Source: Capronia americana (taxonomy: Eukaryota; Ascomycota; Eurotiomycetes; Chaetothyriales; Herpotrichiellaceae). From it: DNA of 64,000 nt. How positions within the stretch are numbered: position 1 is the first letter of the stretch; every line of letters starts with the position of its first letter. The stretch covers positions 1,054,001 to 1,118,000 of the forward strand of contig JADWQD010000006.1 of NCBI GenBank assembly GCA_016110215.1, read 5' to 3'. Of the stretch, positions 49,130-61,246 are shown one piece after another. A program made the position numbers and the translations under genes. The notes beneath the pieces were generated by a model. That model did not search any database. It was not told the origin of the DNA and saw only the letters and a program-made list of their open reading frames with translations.

Positions 49130-51185
49130 ATGTCCGCCGAACAGGAAGCCCGATCTACCATCGGGACGCCAGCTTCAGCTCCTGACAGCACAAAATCAGA
49201 CTTGGAAAAGCCAATAATCGCCCAGGCCCCAGTGTCGGAGACAGACCACCACCTGACCGGCTCAAAGCTATACTTCGTGCTGACTGGCATCGGTCTGGCT
49301 ATTTTCCTCTTCGCGCTCGATGTATCAATCATCTCTACCGTATGACTTTCCCCCCATGGAGCTCCTGCCACAACTGACTTGCGCGCCAGGCAATTCCCGC
49401 TATAACAGTACAGTTCCATGCCACCACGGACATCGGCTGGTACGCGGCGGCTTACCCTCTATGCCTCTGCTCATTGCAGCCCCTGGCGGGAAAGATCTAT
49501 ACCAACTTCGCGCTGAAATGGGCCTACTTCGTCTTCGTCGGCATCTTCCTCCTGGGCTCGCTTCTGTGTGCTGTCGCTACTAGCTCCAACATGTTCATAG
49601 GCGCCCGGGCCTTGACTGGCGTCGGTGCCGCAGGAATATTCTCCGGCTCTCTGTCAATCCTGGCCATCGTGGCTCCGCTTTCCAAACGAGCTCTATACAC
49701 CGCCGTGCTGTCGTCGCTCTTTGGGCTGGCCATCATCGCAGGCCCGGTCATTGGAGGAGCCTTGACAACAAAGGTCTCGTGGAGATGGTGCTTCTACATC
49801 AATCTACCAATCGGCGCAGTAACCCTGGTTGCCTTGGCCTTGTTCTTCAGGCCGCCGGTGCGAGATTCCGACAAAGGGCCATTGTGGGAGAAGATCCTCA
49901 GGCTCGATGTCGTGGGCTGTGCCTTGTTCATACCCACTATTGTCATGGCCCTCCTGGCTCTGCAATGGGGAGGTCATCAGTACCCATGGAAGTCGGCCAT
50001 GGTCATCGGGCTTCTGTGCGGAGCCGTCGGACTGGCAACCGTGTTCCTGGTGTGGGAGTGGTACAAGGGCGACGACGCAATGATCCCGTTCTCCGTCGTG
50101 CTTCAACGGTCCATCCTACTGAGCTGCCTCTATAGCGCCTTCATGATGGGCGCCTATGTCGTCAACGTTTATTACATACCCGAGTGGTTCCAGGTCATCA
50201 AAGACGCGACGCCACTGCACAGCGGCGTCATGACCATTCCAGCTGCTGTTGCTCAAATCTTCGCCGTCACTATTTCAGGCGTGATCAGTAAGTCAACGCC
50301 TGCAGCCTCGACACGTCGTCAGGGCCGAGAAGTGAGAAACTGCAAAGGCTAATCCATCGTGATTAGTGAATCGCACGGGCTCCTACAACCCATGGTTTTT
50401 CGTCGGCATGGCATTCATGGCCCTTGCCTCAGGCCTGTACACCACTCTCGGCACTTCGACCGGGCATGCCAAATGGATCACCTACCTTGTCTTTCAGGGC
50501 GTGGGCGGCGTCGGGATGCAGAGTCCTCTCCTCGCCGTGCAGGCCGCCCTAGCATCCCGCCCCAAGCAAATCCCAGTCGGGCTCTCGATCGTCGCTTTCT
50601 TCCAGTACTTCGGCTCGGCGGTGTTCCAGAGCATCGCCCTCGCGGTATTCCAGAACCAGCTCACCAGGTCGCTCAAGTCCTACGCGGGGCTCAACCAGCA
50701 ACAAGTGCAGCTCTTGCTCGATGCCGGGTCTGGACACGCCCGAAGGACCACCTTGGATTCATTCCCCTCGAAGCTGCAGCTCGTGCTGTCGGCGTACAAC
50801 AAGGCAATCACGAATGTATTTGTAAGTTCACTCCCGTCTTTCAGCCTGATGGTTTCCCGCCCGAATCGAATCCCTTCTGCCTTTCTCTTCCTGGCGATCA
50901 AACCGTGGTATCGGTATTCTGTTCAGTCCTGTACCGTTTCGTTCTGTTTCGTTGACTAATACCTCGTCCCCCGGATAGTATGCCTCGATGGCGGCCGCAA
51001 TCCTGGCTTTCTTCCTCGCGTCTGGCGTCGAGTGGAAGGACATTCGGGCGGCAAAACCCGGCGCCCAACAGGCCCAACAGGCTCAACTACCTGAGAGCGA
51101 CAAACCCGTCGTTGAGAAGGACGGCGAGGACTCCGTGACGTTAGTGCAGGTTTCGCAAAAAGACGAAGCACACGTTAAGGTTTGA
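49130..51185 (+). CDS. MFS transporter, DHA2-type (14 TM) drug/toxin efflux family, four exons
   Basis: Exons are 49130-49339, 49390-50287, 50367-50821 and 50979-51185, phases 0, 1 and 0, giving 589 residues. After a Ser/Thr/Asp-rich cytosolic N-terminus, TM1 reads LTGIGLAIFLFALDVSIIST and joins AIPAITVQFHATTDIGWYAA across intron 1. Motif A-type and antiporter motif C regions are seen (SSNMFIGARALTGVGAAGI; GPVIGGALTTKVSWRWCFYI), typical of the fungal DHA2 group with 14 membrane spans. The last TM reads YASMAAAILAFFLASGVEW in exon 4. The tail is charged and cytosolic. It exports toxic or secondary compounds in related proteins; the cargo here is unknown. Its neighbours are a divergent regulator and a downstream monooxygenase. 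Confidence 0.9.
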
Positions 51186-52773
51186 GTACCTAGTGTCTGG
51201 ACGTCTAATTACTTCGTAAGTAAATAAGGAAGCAAACGCTCCCAAGAACCAAGACTTGGTCCGTCAGGGCTTGCTCGACAATTGAGATCAACATTACGCA
51301 GCATTACACCGTCGACGCCGCGGACAAGCTCGGATGCTTGGTCTGTCCCATGTACTCGGAACTCGACTTCAAACTGGCCATTTTTCTACTCACCACGTCG
51401 GACTGGGTCTCGGGCTTGGGCGAGAGAGTCCTCGCAGACGCGAGGGAGGATTTTCATAGACGGCATTGTATTATGTATGTATCAGGGCGGCAGAGGATTC
51501 AAACAAAAACAGTGGATAAAGTATTGTCGCTGTCAACTATGAGAAAAGACGCTGATCGGAGCGATCGTGCTGGATTTGAAGTGTAGATGGGGAGGGAAGC
51601 AGGAACAGCTTCGTGTGGAATCTTCCAGTACAGATAGAGATACTACTCATACGAGTACGCATTAAGTATTACGCGTAGCAGTGTCTGAAGGGATGAGAGG
51701 GTGGAAGATCCGAGATTCAAGACTCGAGATTCGTGGTTCCGGTTCTCTAATTACTCCATAAGCTGGAACATGCATGTTACAGGGGATTTGTAGAGTAGAC
51801 TACAAGCAAACTTGCGTCTTGTCTCTTGTGCCCTCTGCCCTGTGTCCTGTGTGATTCTGTGTCTCGTGTTCCTCGCCCATCCAACTCGTCCCCATCCCCG
51901 ACATGCCACGCTGACTGTACCTCGTATGTATGTACAGTACCTCGTACTGTCAATGTACCGTCCCCACTATCCTACGTAAAGAACAACAAAGCACTCCGTA
52001 GCCAACTGACTGCTTGACCGACCGACCGACCGATTCGCACAATCGGCCGAGCCTTATTCTCAAGAACGGAACCGTACAGCACTCTTTCCTAGACGGAGGG
52101 AAAAAAGGAAAGATGGAACGGAGCAAGGCTTTCCACCGGAAAATCGTGGGGAAGCGGAGCGAATTGCAAGTCAGTCAGCCTCGCAGGACCCAAACCAATT
52201 CCAATCAATCAATCAATGCCTTCTACTATGTATAATAGTTGCAGTGTACGGAATAAGGGGACTCGAGAACGACTGTACATCGCACATACTGTGGCCCTCG
52301 GTGCCGTTATCCGGCTTAGCACATCGTCGCCACTGATCGTCTCACCACCACCCTCTCCGCCTTGGTAAGGCCTGGGTGCCTGGGTTCGTAGATCCCCGCA
52401 TTACGAGACTTTTGGAGAACCAGACCCGAGACCGGGACCAGCGACTCGGTCCAATGCGCGTGAGCGAAGACATGCATAACCGAGGCTTACCTCCAAATAA
52501 GGGCTTTGGGTCTTATCAAAGTGTCGTTGCGTGCCTGCCTCGAGATGAGATCAATAGAAAAAGTAGTACATACCAGCTTGGTGGTGTGATACTGGGTTCG
52601 GAACCTGTTCCCCCTTCTTTTATTTCTCAGCATCAAGCAACGCGGGTTGTTTTTTTACCCTTCACTTTCATACAGTTGTCCGTGCTTGATCGCATTTGAG
52701 AGATCGCCATCGGAAGTGCGTCAGTCTCGCCGAAGCAGCCATAATATTCGAGATCTACCGCGCGAGCAACATC
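51186..52773. other. intergenic, no gene recognised
   Basis: About 1.6 kb between the transporter and the monooxygenase. A short (GACC)n run is at 52016-52033. GTAC/TACTCGTA-type words recur near 51650 and 51925-51960. Open frames here have no domains. The right end is the monooxygenase promoter. Confidence 0.5.
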
Positions 52774-55239
52774 ATGGCACCGTCCAAGGATGGAGAGGGC
52801 TTCTCGTCCTCGGAGACGGGCGAAGTCTTCAACGAGCGCGGCTGGATGGTCCAGAACGCCCGGGGATACCGAATCAACGAAGAACCGTACGACACGCCGC
52901 GCAAGATTAGGGTCATCCATGTCGGTGCGGGCGCGTCCGGGATCACGTTCTCCAAGTTCGTCGAGGAACGGTGCAAGAACGTGGACCTGCAGATCTATGA
53001 GAAGAACAAGGACATTGGGGGCACTTGGCTTGAGAACAGGTAGGCTTCCATCACGATTTCACCTTGGGTTAGGGGGTTTTGGTTTTCGCCCGCCCCTCAT
53101 GCGCCCGCGCCGCCTTTTGTCACGAGTTAAGTTGGCTGATCTTCTATCTTGTGGTGTCGTTGAAGATATCCAGGCTGTGCGTGCGACATTCCCTCGGCGT
53201 CGTATCAATTCACGTGGGAGCGAAACCCGAAATGGACGCAGTATTACTCCGAGTCGCCTGAGATCTGGCAGTACTTCAAGGATGTTGTCAACAAGCACGG
53301 GCTGATCAAATACATGAAGCTGGAACATGCCGTGGTAGGCGCTTATTGGCAGCCCGAGGCGGGAGAGTGGGAGGTTCGTGTTCGTCGACCAGATGGAACC
53401 GAGTTCGTGGACCGGTGTAACGTGCTTGTTAACGGTGGGGGGATTTTGAAGTACGTTTGTTTTCCTTGCGATTTTCCGACATTTCAATTCGAGTCATAAT
53501 GCTAATGTGGGTGCGGCGGCGGCAGCAACTGGAAATGGCCCGACATCAAAGGCCTGCATTCGTTCAAAGGCAGCCTCGTGCACAGCGCCAACTACGACAC
53601 CTCGCTGGACCTGAATGGCAAACGCGTCGCGGTCATAGGCATCGGCAGCAGCGGCATCCAGATTGTCTCCAAGATCACATCTCAGGTGAAGCAGCTGTAC
53701 TCGTGGGTGAGGTCGCCGACCTGGATTACAGCTGGATTCGCCCAGAGATTTGCGGGACCGAACGGGGCGAACTTCCACTGCAAGTACAACCCGGATTCCG
53801 CTTGGCTGCGGTTGAAGCTGACTTCGACTCAGATACTCCAGAACAACAAAAAGCATTCGCCGAGAACCCCGAACTGTTCCTTAAGTATTCGAAGATGATT
53901 GAATCAGAGCTCAATGTCAGATTCAAATTCATCTTGAATGGCACCGAGGAGGCTGAAGGCGCCAGAGAGGTAAATTAGGTCTCGTCGTGGCGGTGGAATG
54001 TGCTGAAACATAGCTTGCAGTTTGCCCGGAAAGAAATGATGCAAAAACTTGGTTCGACGAAACCGGAGCTTCTCGAAGCGATCATTCCGAAGAACTTTGG
54101 CGTCGGGTGCAGGAGGCCGACGGTGAGTGATCTTTAGCGAAGTGCGAGCAGGGCTGACTCGGGTCTGATAGCCCGGCAATGGTTTCCTCGAATCGTTGAA
54201 TCAGGACCATGTCCGCGTCTTCACTTCGCCCATGAAAGAGATCAACGCCGAAGGCTTCATTGACAGCGAAGGCCAGCAACATGACGTGGACGTTATCATT
54301 TGTGCGACAGGGTGAGACCAAACCCAGCCGACTTTCAGAGAGGAGCCTTTCCGCCGGATTTCGGTTTTGGAGGAGTCGAAAACCTGTTTGCTGACGAGCC
54401 TTCAGGTTCAACACCAGCTGGATCCCCAGATTCCCAGTCGAGGCAAATGGCCACAGCATCGCGAAAATGTGGGCCAAGGAAGCCACTTCATATCTCTCCC
54501 TTGGAGTTTCACACAGTATGAACGACCCTGATCCGTCGATGTTGGGCGTTGCTGATTTGGATCAAGTGCCGAATTACTTCATGATGGGTGGCCCCTACGG
54601 TCCTCTCGGGCATGGATCGTTCCTGCCGATCATTGAGACGCTCGCCGGCAACATCATTCAAGTTATCCAGAAGATGCAGAAAGACCGGATCAAGAGCCTG
54701 ACCCCCAAGCCCGAGATCGCCGAGCAGTTTAGAGAACATGCACAACTGTTTCTGCAGAGGACAGCTTGGACCTCGGTGAGTAACCCTCCTCGTGTGGCCG
54801 ATGCAGAACGGTGGTCAAAAATGCTCGAAGCTGTGTTGTCAGACATATTGCAAAGGCTAATCTTCTTGTGCTGTAGGGATGTAGTTCGTGGTTCAAGCAA
54901 GGACGAATCGATGGTCCGCTACCCATGTTTCCAGGTATGTGGCCCTTCGGAGTCACTGTTCTTGCTCTAGTCAGCGTCGATACAAGCTAACACGCCTTCA
55001 AAGCTTCTCGCCTCGTGTACATGGACCTTCTTTCAACGCCGAGGTTCGAGGACTATAACATTGAATATCTGAATTCCCTGAACATGTTTGAATTCTTGGG
55101 CAACGGCTTCGCCAGCCGGGAATTCGACGGACGCGACTTGTCGTACTATCTTGGCTTGTTGCATGGCGACGATCAGCAGATTGACCTCGAGGGAGACATT
55201 CACGAGGATCTTGCAAAGCTGAACCTCATACAGCCATAG
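52774..55239 (+). CDS. FAD/NADPH monooxygenase, Baeyer-Villiger/FMO type, nine exons
   Basis: Exons are 52774-53039, 53166-53450, 53526-53779, 53833-53969, 54021-54122, 54172-54311, 54406-54775, 54877-54934 and 55004-55239. All phases agree, giving 615 residues. FAD site: HVGAGASG (about 49-56). NADPH site: GIGSSG (222-227). The BVMO-like fingerprint reads FKGSLVHSANYD (197-208), with Tyr where Trp is usual. The later CATGFNTSW block spans intron 6. C-terminal blocks LDQVPNYFMMGGPYGPLGHGS and GCSSWFK fit the family. Such enzymes insert oxygen next to ketones or hydroxylate at soft centres. Intron 3 (53780-53832) appears to be GC-AG (donor GCAAGT): only that join gives GANFHYTPEQQKAF and keeps the frame. 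The substrate is unknown. Confidence 0.85.
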
Positions 55240-56938
55240 GCATGGCAGCGGAGCAAGTTTAGAGAGAACTTCACCGCGGCGCGTCCGACACTGTTGCGCT
55301 AGACATAGACAACGCTTCGCCGTATTATCATAGCTTCTTTGTACGGTGGACTACAGAGTTTTACGACCTCGGCTGGGTCCAGATTTGGTACTCACAGAAC
55401 GATGCCTGTTTTGTTGTTCACCCGTCATGGCGTCCCCTTCGTTTCTGCATCTGCCGTGTAACCGCCCCTACTCAAAAAGTAACTTGAGGGGCTCTCTGGC
55501 TTGAGAGCCGCCAGCTCGTACTCGTACTTCTCCTTGAGACGGACTTCATCCATGCGGGATGCGTCTGGATCGATTGGCTTTCCATTTACTCTGTCTCCTT
55601 TGTGATAAGTGGGTTGGGCTGTCTCGGTAGGTCACAAATCCGGCGTGTCATCGAAATACACATAGACCGCATATCCTTGAGCTGAATATCAACTCTCGTA
55701 TTGCTACCGAGCGGTCGAAGCCAAGAGTCTTGACGGACCTTGGCTGCCGGTACGCTCCACGGGGCTGATGAGAGCACCTTGTGCTCGAAGGAGGGACATT
55801 AATGACTTTTTGCCTTCGCGCGGAGAGGGCATCGTATCCAAGCCGCAAGCTCCTGGTCTGCATGAGTATTTTGAGACCTCCCAAGGTCTGATGGTGAATG
55901 AATAGCAAGAGACACAAGCTTGCTGGGCGGCAAGGCAGACCTAATGAGCCCTTCCACCAATCAGAACTCAACTTGATCGGAGCGGACCGCGTTCAACACG
56001 GGGTTTCTTGGCGCCCATCGCTCTCCTGACCCAAAGCTCGCTGACATCTGTTCCCCTAACCGTCCTCAATCCAGCACAGAGACTAATTTCTCTCCGCATG
56101 CATCATAGGGCTGCCTATGCAGTGCCTACTAGTTGCGCAAAAATAACGGCCAAGCAACAGCTTTGACGAATGTGCCAAGTAAATACGAGCTGGAACCGCT
56201 TCGATGTCCTAGAAAGCGAATCCTATCCCGACGCCTACCCATCTGTCGAAAGTCCTAGAGCACTTTACGACCAGAAAGGTCCGAATCAAAGCCGAATGCT
56301 GAAGCCTTCTCCGTCTGGTGTCGCATTAGATATGTATTAGACACTACATCATTCAGCCCTATGCAGCGGGGTCCGAAGCGAACTTCAGCCCTACGGAGCT
56401 TTTGCGCCTTTCTTCGATCGTGTGACTCGTATGAACGGACTGCATAGCATTCCAGGACCTACAATCTTTCGAGCTGAGACAATTTACGAATCGAATGTTG
56501 TTTGGTCTGCGGCTGAATGACGCGAAACCACGTTGCTCCTGACGGAGTCCTCTTCTCCCAGCTCTGACTGCAAGCTACTAGGATTGCGAAGGCTGGAATC
56601 GATGGTGCTGAAGACTGTGAGCTGACCGGTGTCCCACCTCTAGCCTCCGGCCATGAGAGACATACAGGACTTGTGCCGGTTCGGTTCACCTATCACACCG
56701 ACCCTACGGTGCGAAGGTGAACTAGTCGAGGATTGCGCTGGTGCCAACGGAGAGCTGCGTGCTGAAAGCCTTTGTCTGCGAAATCCGAGACGTTGCTAAT
56801 TTCGCGTACGACACGTCACTGTCTGCTGAATATAAAAAGAGGCTTTCCCATGCTCAGAACAGCCTTACTGCCAAAGCTTTCCTCCCAACAATAATCTCCT
56901 TGATCTCACTTTACACACCGTCTCCTTGAATATCTAAC
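55240..56938. other. intergenic, no gene recognised
   Basis: About 1.7 kb. Short frames only on both strands (longest about 107 codons). A TATAAA-like TATAAAAAGAGG lies at about 56830, some 110 bp upstream of the next gene's ATG, and a TC/CT-rich leader follows it. Confidence 0.5.
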
Positions 56939-57501
56939 ATGGACAGCGTCACGGACACCGACACCAAATACACAACTGGTATGTCCCCAAGTAGGATCCA
57001 ACGCCGGTGCTAACAGTCCAGGTGTGATCCTCGCCGTGACGCAAAAATCAGAGGGCGAATATGAGGTGAACCAGGTGGAGGGTCAGGATCGGATCCCGCC
57101 CCCTCCAGGAGGGATCAGCGACTTCGGCGGGCGCCGATACATCGAATACGACAGGAGACCTGTCTATGTAAGCCAGGCCCATACCCATGCAAGCCTTTTG
57201 TTTGCGTGACAGCCATGCAGGATGCGCTAACAGGCCCTTCCGTCCCCAGTGCAAAGGATACTATGAGCCGTCGTCGCTCCAGATCTCCATCCAGATCCGC
57301 ATTCTTGGTGTCAGCATCGGTTCCTACACGAGCAACCTCAACAATGTCAGCCTCAGCATTTCGATCAACATCAACGCCGCCAAGGGGCATATGAAATGCT
57401 ACCGCCGCAACAATGACATTCGGATTGAGGTCGACATCAGAAATAAACCAGGGCATGGCGATCAGCACTGGCAGTGGGATGATAAAATATTAGATAATTG
57501 A
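56939..57501 (+). CDS. small protein of unknown function, three exons
   Basis: Exons are 56939-56978, 57022-57167 and 57250-57501, phases 1 and 0, giving 145 residues. Donors are GTATGT and GTAAGC; the acceptors follow GCTAAC branch-like sites closely. The protein starts MDSVTDTDTKYTTGVILAV and has no signal peptide. A Pro-rich turn (RIPPPPGG, about 37-44) is followed by a region rich in alternating hydrophobic residues (LQISIQIRILGVSIGSY; VSLSISININ), suggesting a beta-sandwich, then a polar tail with HWQWDD. Two Cys are present (CKGYYE, KCYRR). I do not recognise the family. It sits between two flavin monooxygenase genes on the same strand. Confidence 0.6.
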
Positions 57502-58345
57502 TGATCTGGATGATCACACTGGAGATGCACAGAGTGCGATGGAGGGCCAGTAAAGTACAGTACCTGCAGTGTATCCGTCTACTGCAAAGCCATAGGTATG
57601 GATACGCATGGCCACGGTCACAAATGGCAATCTGTCTTATCTAGCCATATTATCCCTGTTCCTCTGCCGGCTTGTCGCGCTTTCAGACCCACTATCCTGT
57701 TCGCACTACCCGAGTGCAGTAGATTAGGCGTACAATTGAATTCTGTCTGCTCGCACCCAATGAGAGATGCCAGCCTTGGCGCGTCACTGACTTAGCTGTA
57801 CACGGGATGATGTGGTGGGAACCCCCGGTTTTTGTCAGCGTCTACCCTGTGGTACTCGACACAAGCTCGGACTCGGCACTGAAGACACCGAGCAGACCGG
57901 CCGAGTGAAGCACGTGAAGCAAATTGGCGATGATCGCGTCACTCGCATCGTGTCGGCACGACATCAGCCCGTCCAGAGTAGGTAATTACCTAGCCCACTT
58001 AACAAATGCTTAGAAATTGATACGGGAGGACATACTTACTGAAAACGAAGATGACAGCCTGACCACCGTCTCCACTGCCATGTGATTGATATATCTCGAC
58101 GTCGGTGACCTGCACAGTTACACACTAACAGAACACCCTACGTGCGTCCTCACAGCACATAAAGGACACACCCGTGACTACTTGGGTATCTTGGTAGATG
58201 GTAATGTGATGTGACAACGGCACCTCGGGGAACTGGTTAGACAAGTCAATTCTACTTCACCACCTTTCACTTCGCTTCACCACGCTCTCACTTCACTCTC
58301 CACAAACCATCACTCTGCTACCCTCGCTACGCTTCGCTCAAAACA
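57502..58345. other. intergenic, promoter of the FAD monooxygenase
   Basis: About 840 bp without a recognisable gene. The final 100 bp are CT-rich with repeated CTTCAC/TTCACC words, a common fungal promoter feature. Confidence 0.5.
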
Positions 58346-59545
58346 ATGTCCAAACCTCAACTCCCCGTCCTCATCGCCGGCGCGGGCCTGGCCTCGCTCC
58401 TCCTGGCCCGCTCCCTCCTTCGCGCCAACATCCCCTTCCAAGTCTTCGAGCGCGACGCCTCCCTCTCGTTTCGGGGCCAAGGATACCGCCTCCGCCTATC
58501 GACCGAGGGTCTCGACGCCATCGAATCAGTCCTCGACGAAGCCGCCTTCCATGACTTCTACCACATCCACTGCGGCAAGACCGGCGGCGAGGGGTTCGCG
58601 CACTTCGACGCCCGCACCGGTGAATTGCTCGACCAGCAGCGCGCGGGGGGTGAGAGCCTCGGCTCGCGTGACGGGAAGGTCGTGGGCATTGCGCGTGGGG
58701 ACATGCGCCGGCTGTTCATGCAGGGGTGTGAGCCGTACGTGCACTTCAACCGGCACGTGGCGGGGTACGAGATTACTAAGAGCCCCGACGCCGCCGCCAC
58801 CGTGCGCGCCATCTTCGCCGACGGGTCCAAATCCGTGGAGGGATCCCTGCTCGTGGGCGGCGAGGGGATCAAGTCCACGATCGCGAAGCAGGTCAGCAGG
58901 GGAAAGCTGAAGGTATACGACCTCCGGGCGCGGGGGATCCACGGCCAAGCGCCCACCACGGCATTCAAGGGCCTCGGCGAGGGTGTGTTCCGGCTGGTGG
59001 ACGACGCGAACCCCCAGGGCCGCGTGTCGGTCATCACGAACGTGCGGCCCAACGACATGCACGATCCGGCCGTCCAGTTCGGCTGGACCATGGTGGGCGT
59101 GCCCGGCGCGATCAGGGCGCCGAACGACGACTACACGATCGTCGGCGAGACGGCGGCGCGGATCGCCCAGGCCCTGACCCGCGACTGGCATCCGCGCTTC
59201 AAGCCGCTGTTCGACGAAATGAACGTGGGCCAGGCCGCGTTTTGGAAGATCACCTGCTCGACGCCGAGCGGAGTGCCGGAGTGGCCCAACGAGCCGCTGG
59301 TGACGGTGATTGGGGATGCGGCGCATGGCATGACCCCCGCGGGAGGGATTGGCGCAAACACCGCGGTGAGAGACTCGGCGTTGCTGGGCCGGTTGTTGCG
59401 TGAGGCCGGGGGCAATCGACCGGGCGTGACGGCCGAATATGAGACCCAGATGAGGGTCTATGCCAGCGAGGCCGTCAGGGGCAGTTACGGCATGGCCACG
59501 ACGCAGTTCCGCGTCAACATTGACGAGCTGTCCGAGGTGATCTGA
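58346..59545 (+). CDS. FAD-dependent monooxygenase, salicylate-hydroxylase/PHBH-like
   Basis: A 399-residue group-A flavoprotein monooxygenase. The N-terminal Rossmann motif LIAGAGLASLLLARSL (about 9-24) with FQVFERD (acidic end of beta 2), RGDMRRLF (about 118-125) and GDAAHGMTPAGGIGANTAVRD (about 322-342) are the three standard FAD/NADPH motifs. The family hydroxylates aromatic rings or epoxidises related substrates using NAD(P)H and oxygen. No membrane segment or signal peptide is seen, so it is probably cytosolic. The gene is intronless and GC-rich compared with its flanks, with strong third-position G/C that opens long antisense frames. Substrate unknown. Confidence 0.88.
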   Translation: MSKPQLPVLIAGAGLASLLLARSLLRANIPFQVFERDASLSFRGQGYRLRLSTEGLDAIESVLDEAAFHDFYHIHCGKTGGEGFAHFDARTGELLDQQRAGGESLGSRDGKVVGIARGDMRRLFMQGCEPYVHFNRHVAGYEITKSPDAAATVRAIFADGSKSVEGSLLVGGEGIKSTIAKQVSRGKLKVYDLRARGIHGQAPTTAFKGLGEGVFRLVDDANPQGRVSVITNVRPNDMHDPAVQFGWTMVGVPGAIRAPNDDYTIVGETAARIAQALTRDWHPRFKPLFDEMNVGQAAFWKITCSTPSGVPEWPNEPLVTVIGDAAHGMTPAGGIGANTAVRDSALLGRLLREAGGNRPGVTAEYETQMRVYASEAVRGSYGMATTQFRVNIDELSEVI

Positions 59546-61246
59546 ATGTTCGTGGAGGGGTGTGGACGGGCCCTGGAGGAGTTATGGCGATCATTACCTC
59601 TGTTGGGCGCTTCTGGAAGGCGTCCAGAGGGAGAAGCTTACGTCAACGACTAAACATCTAGATATTCCCTTTAGACAAGACGACGTGGTAGACACGGCCG
59701 TCACAGTTTTTTTGCCTCCTATGGTAACCAGACATACAATGTCGAACGCCGACCGATTCACGAACCCAAAGCGCACTCCTTGAATATCCGCCGTCTCACT
59801 GCACGCACCTGTATATACATCCACTGGGTAGTAGATCGGCTCCGTGCATGGCGGCTAATTACAGTATCTCCTCCCTCGTCACGCGCAATGTGGAATCCGT
59901 ACAGACCCTGCATCTCGAGCAAGCGGTGTCTAGATGACCTCACCCCGAAACGCGACGCGCCGTTGTGACTCAGACACAGCCTTCAACACGTCGTTCCTGT
60001 CATCCATGGTGCGAAGTATGGCACTCCATTCCATGGAACCTTTGTGACATCGGCACAACATGCACGCTCCAGAGAAGGCTTTTCACAATCCCCAAATCGC
60101 CGGCCCGGTAGGCTCGAGTTTAACAGGTGATCTTCCATATTTGCTCGCGATATTCACTTCCACACCTCTGCCTGAATTGCCTCTGCGGCGTAACTCGATG
60201 TACACAAAACCTTGGAGTCCAGGAATACTGTCAGCCGGAGCTGGATCAGACGGTCATCTACGCCCGATACATGCTGAGATGGTCGATAATACTCTCGTCA
60301 CCTTCCTCAGCTCAGCAGCGCGCTGTATTGGTGTCGTTCCTCATTGTAAGTCCGAGAGCATATTCACAACAGCACCACCGTAGGCCAGGGGTTAAGGCGA
60401 TCTTTACCACAACCTTTGCGTCGATCGCCCATGTGAGTGGTTGACAAACGATAGTTAGTAGTGCTCTCTCTTTGGCATAACATAACAGCGGCCTTTCGTC
60501 TTTGCACGGCTTCAACCCCTCTGGGAACAGTAGCATAATATCCCGTAGATATTAGTGTCTTGCCCTTTTCACCATTGTTGTCTCCTAGAGTAAATGAGTG
60601 GGAGCTTTCCCTTTCTCACGAAGGCACACCCGTGTATGTACTCCATACCTGAGATGTTGTGCGCCGTGTTCAGTTCTTGTCGCCAAACATATTGCCGATC
60701 GTTTGTTTTCTGGTCGTCGACTTGCTGATCTTTGCAATCTCAAACTTCAATGTCTAGCTTTTCACTTGTCCGCCGGTGAGCAAGAAGTGAGTCCCTCGTA
60801 ACTGCTACCCCGCCATGGGTCAATAGTTGACTTGAAGTAACTTCACAACGTCTCGGGGATGTCCTGTCCATTAAGGCGCATCACGGGTCGTCGAATCTCG
60901 CCCTTGTACCTTCGAGCACAGCCTCATTTTCTGCGGGATCTTGTTTCCATCGATGGGATTTATCGCTGGCAGGGAGATCGGGTTTGCCAGTGGATGGTAA
61001 CCGCCACATCGACGTCGTTATTGTGAGAGAAGCGAAATCTACGCTGGGAAGGGAGTTGGTGTGCTTGCCCGTAGGAACTTTACGGAGGAACGCGACGCCA
61101 AGCCTGCGCACTTCTTTCGGCTTCCCTTCACGTTCACGTTTCTCTTCTGTTATTGAAGTCCACAAATATACACAAGGGACAAGACTACTGTGTAATTGTG
61201 TATGTATAGCGCCGTCTATCCCTCCACGGTCTTGGTATCAGCAGCT
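59546..61246. other. intergenic, no gene recognised
   Basis: About 1.7 kb between convergent genes (FAD monooxygenase plus, DUF3176 minus). The frames here (such as 60060-60383) show no domain and no credible splicing. Confidence 0.5.

Noticed and set aside
58526..59326. 266-codon antisense frame within the FAD monooxygenase
   Set aside because: It results from strong G/C third positions on the sense strand and has no recognisable domain.
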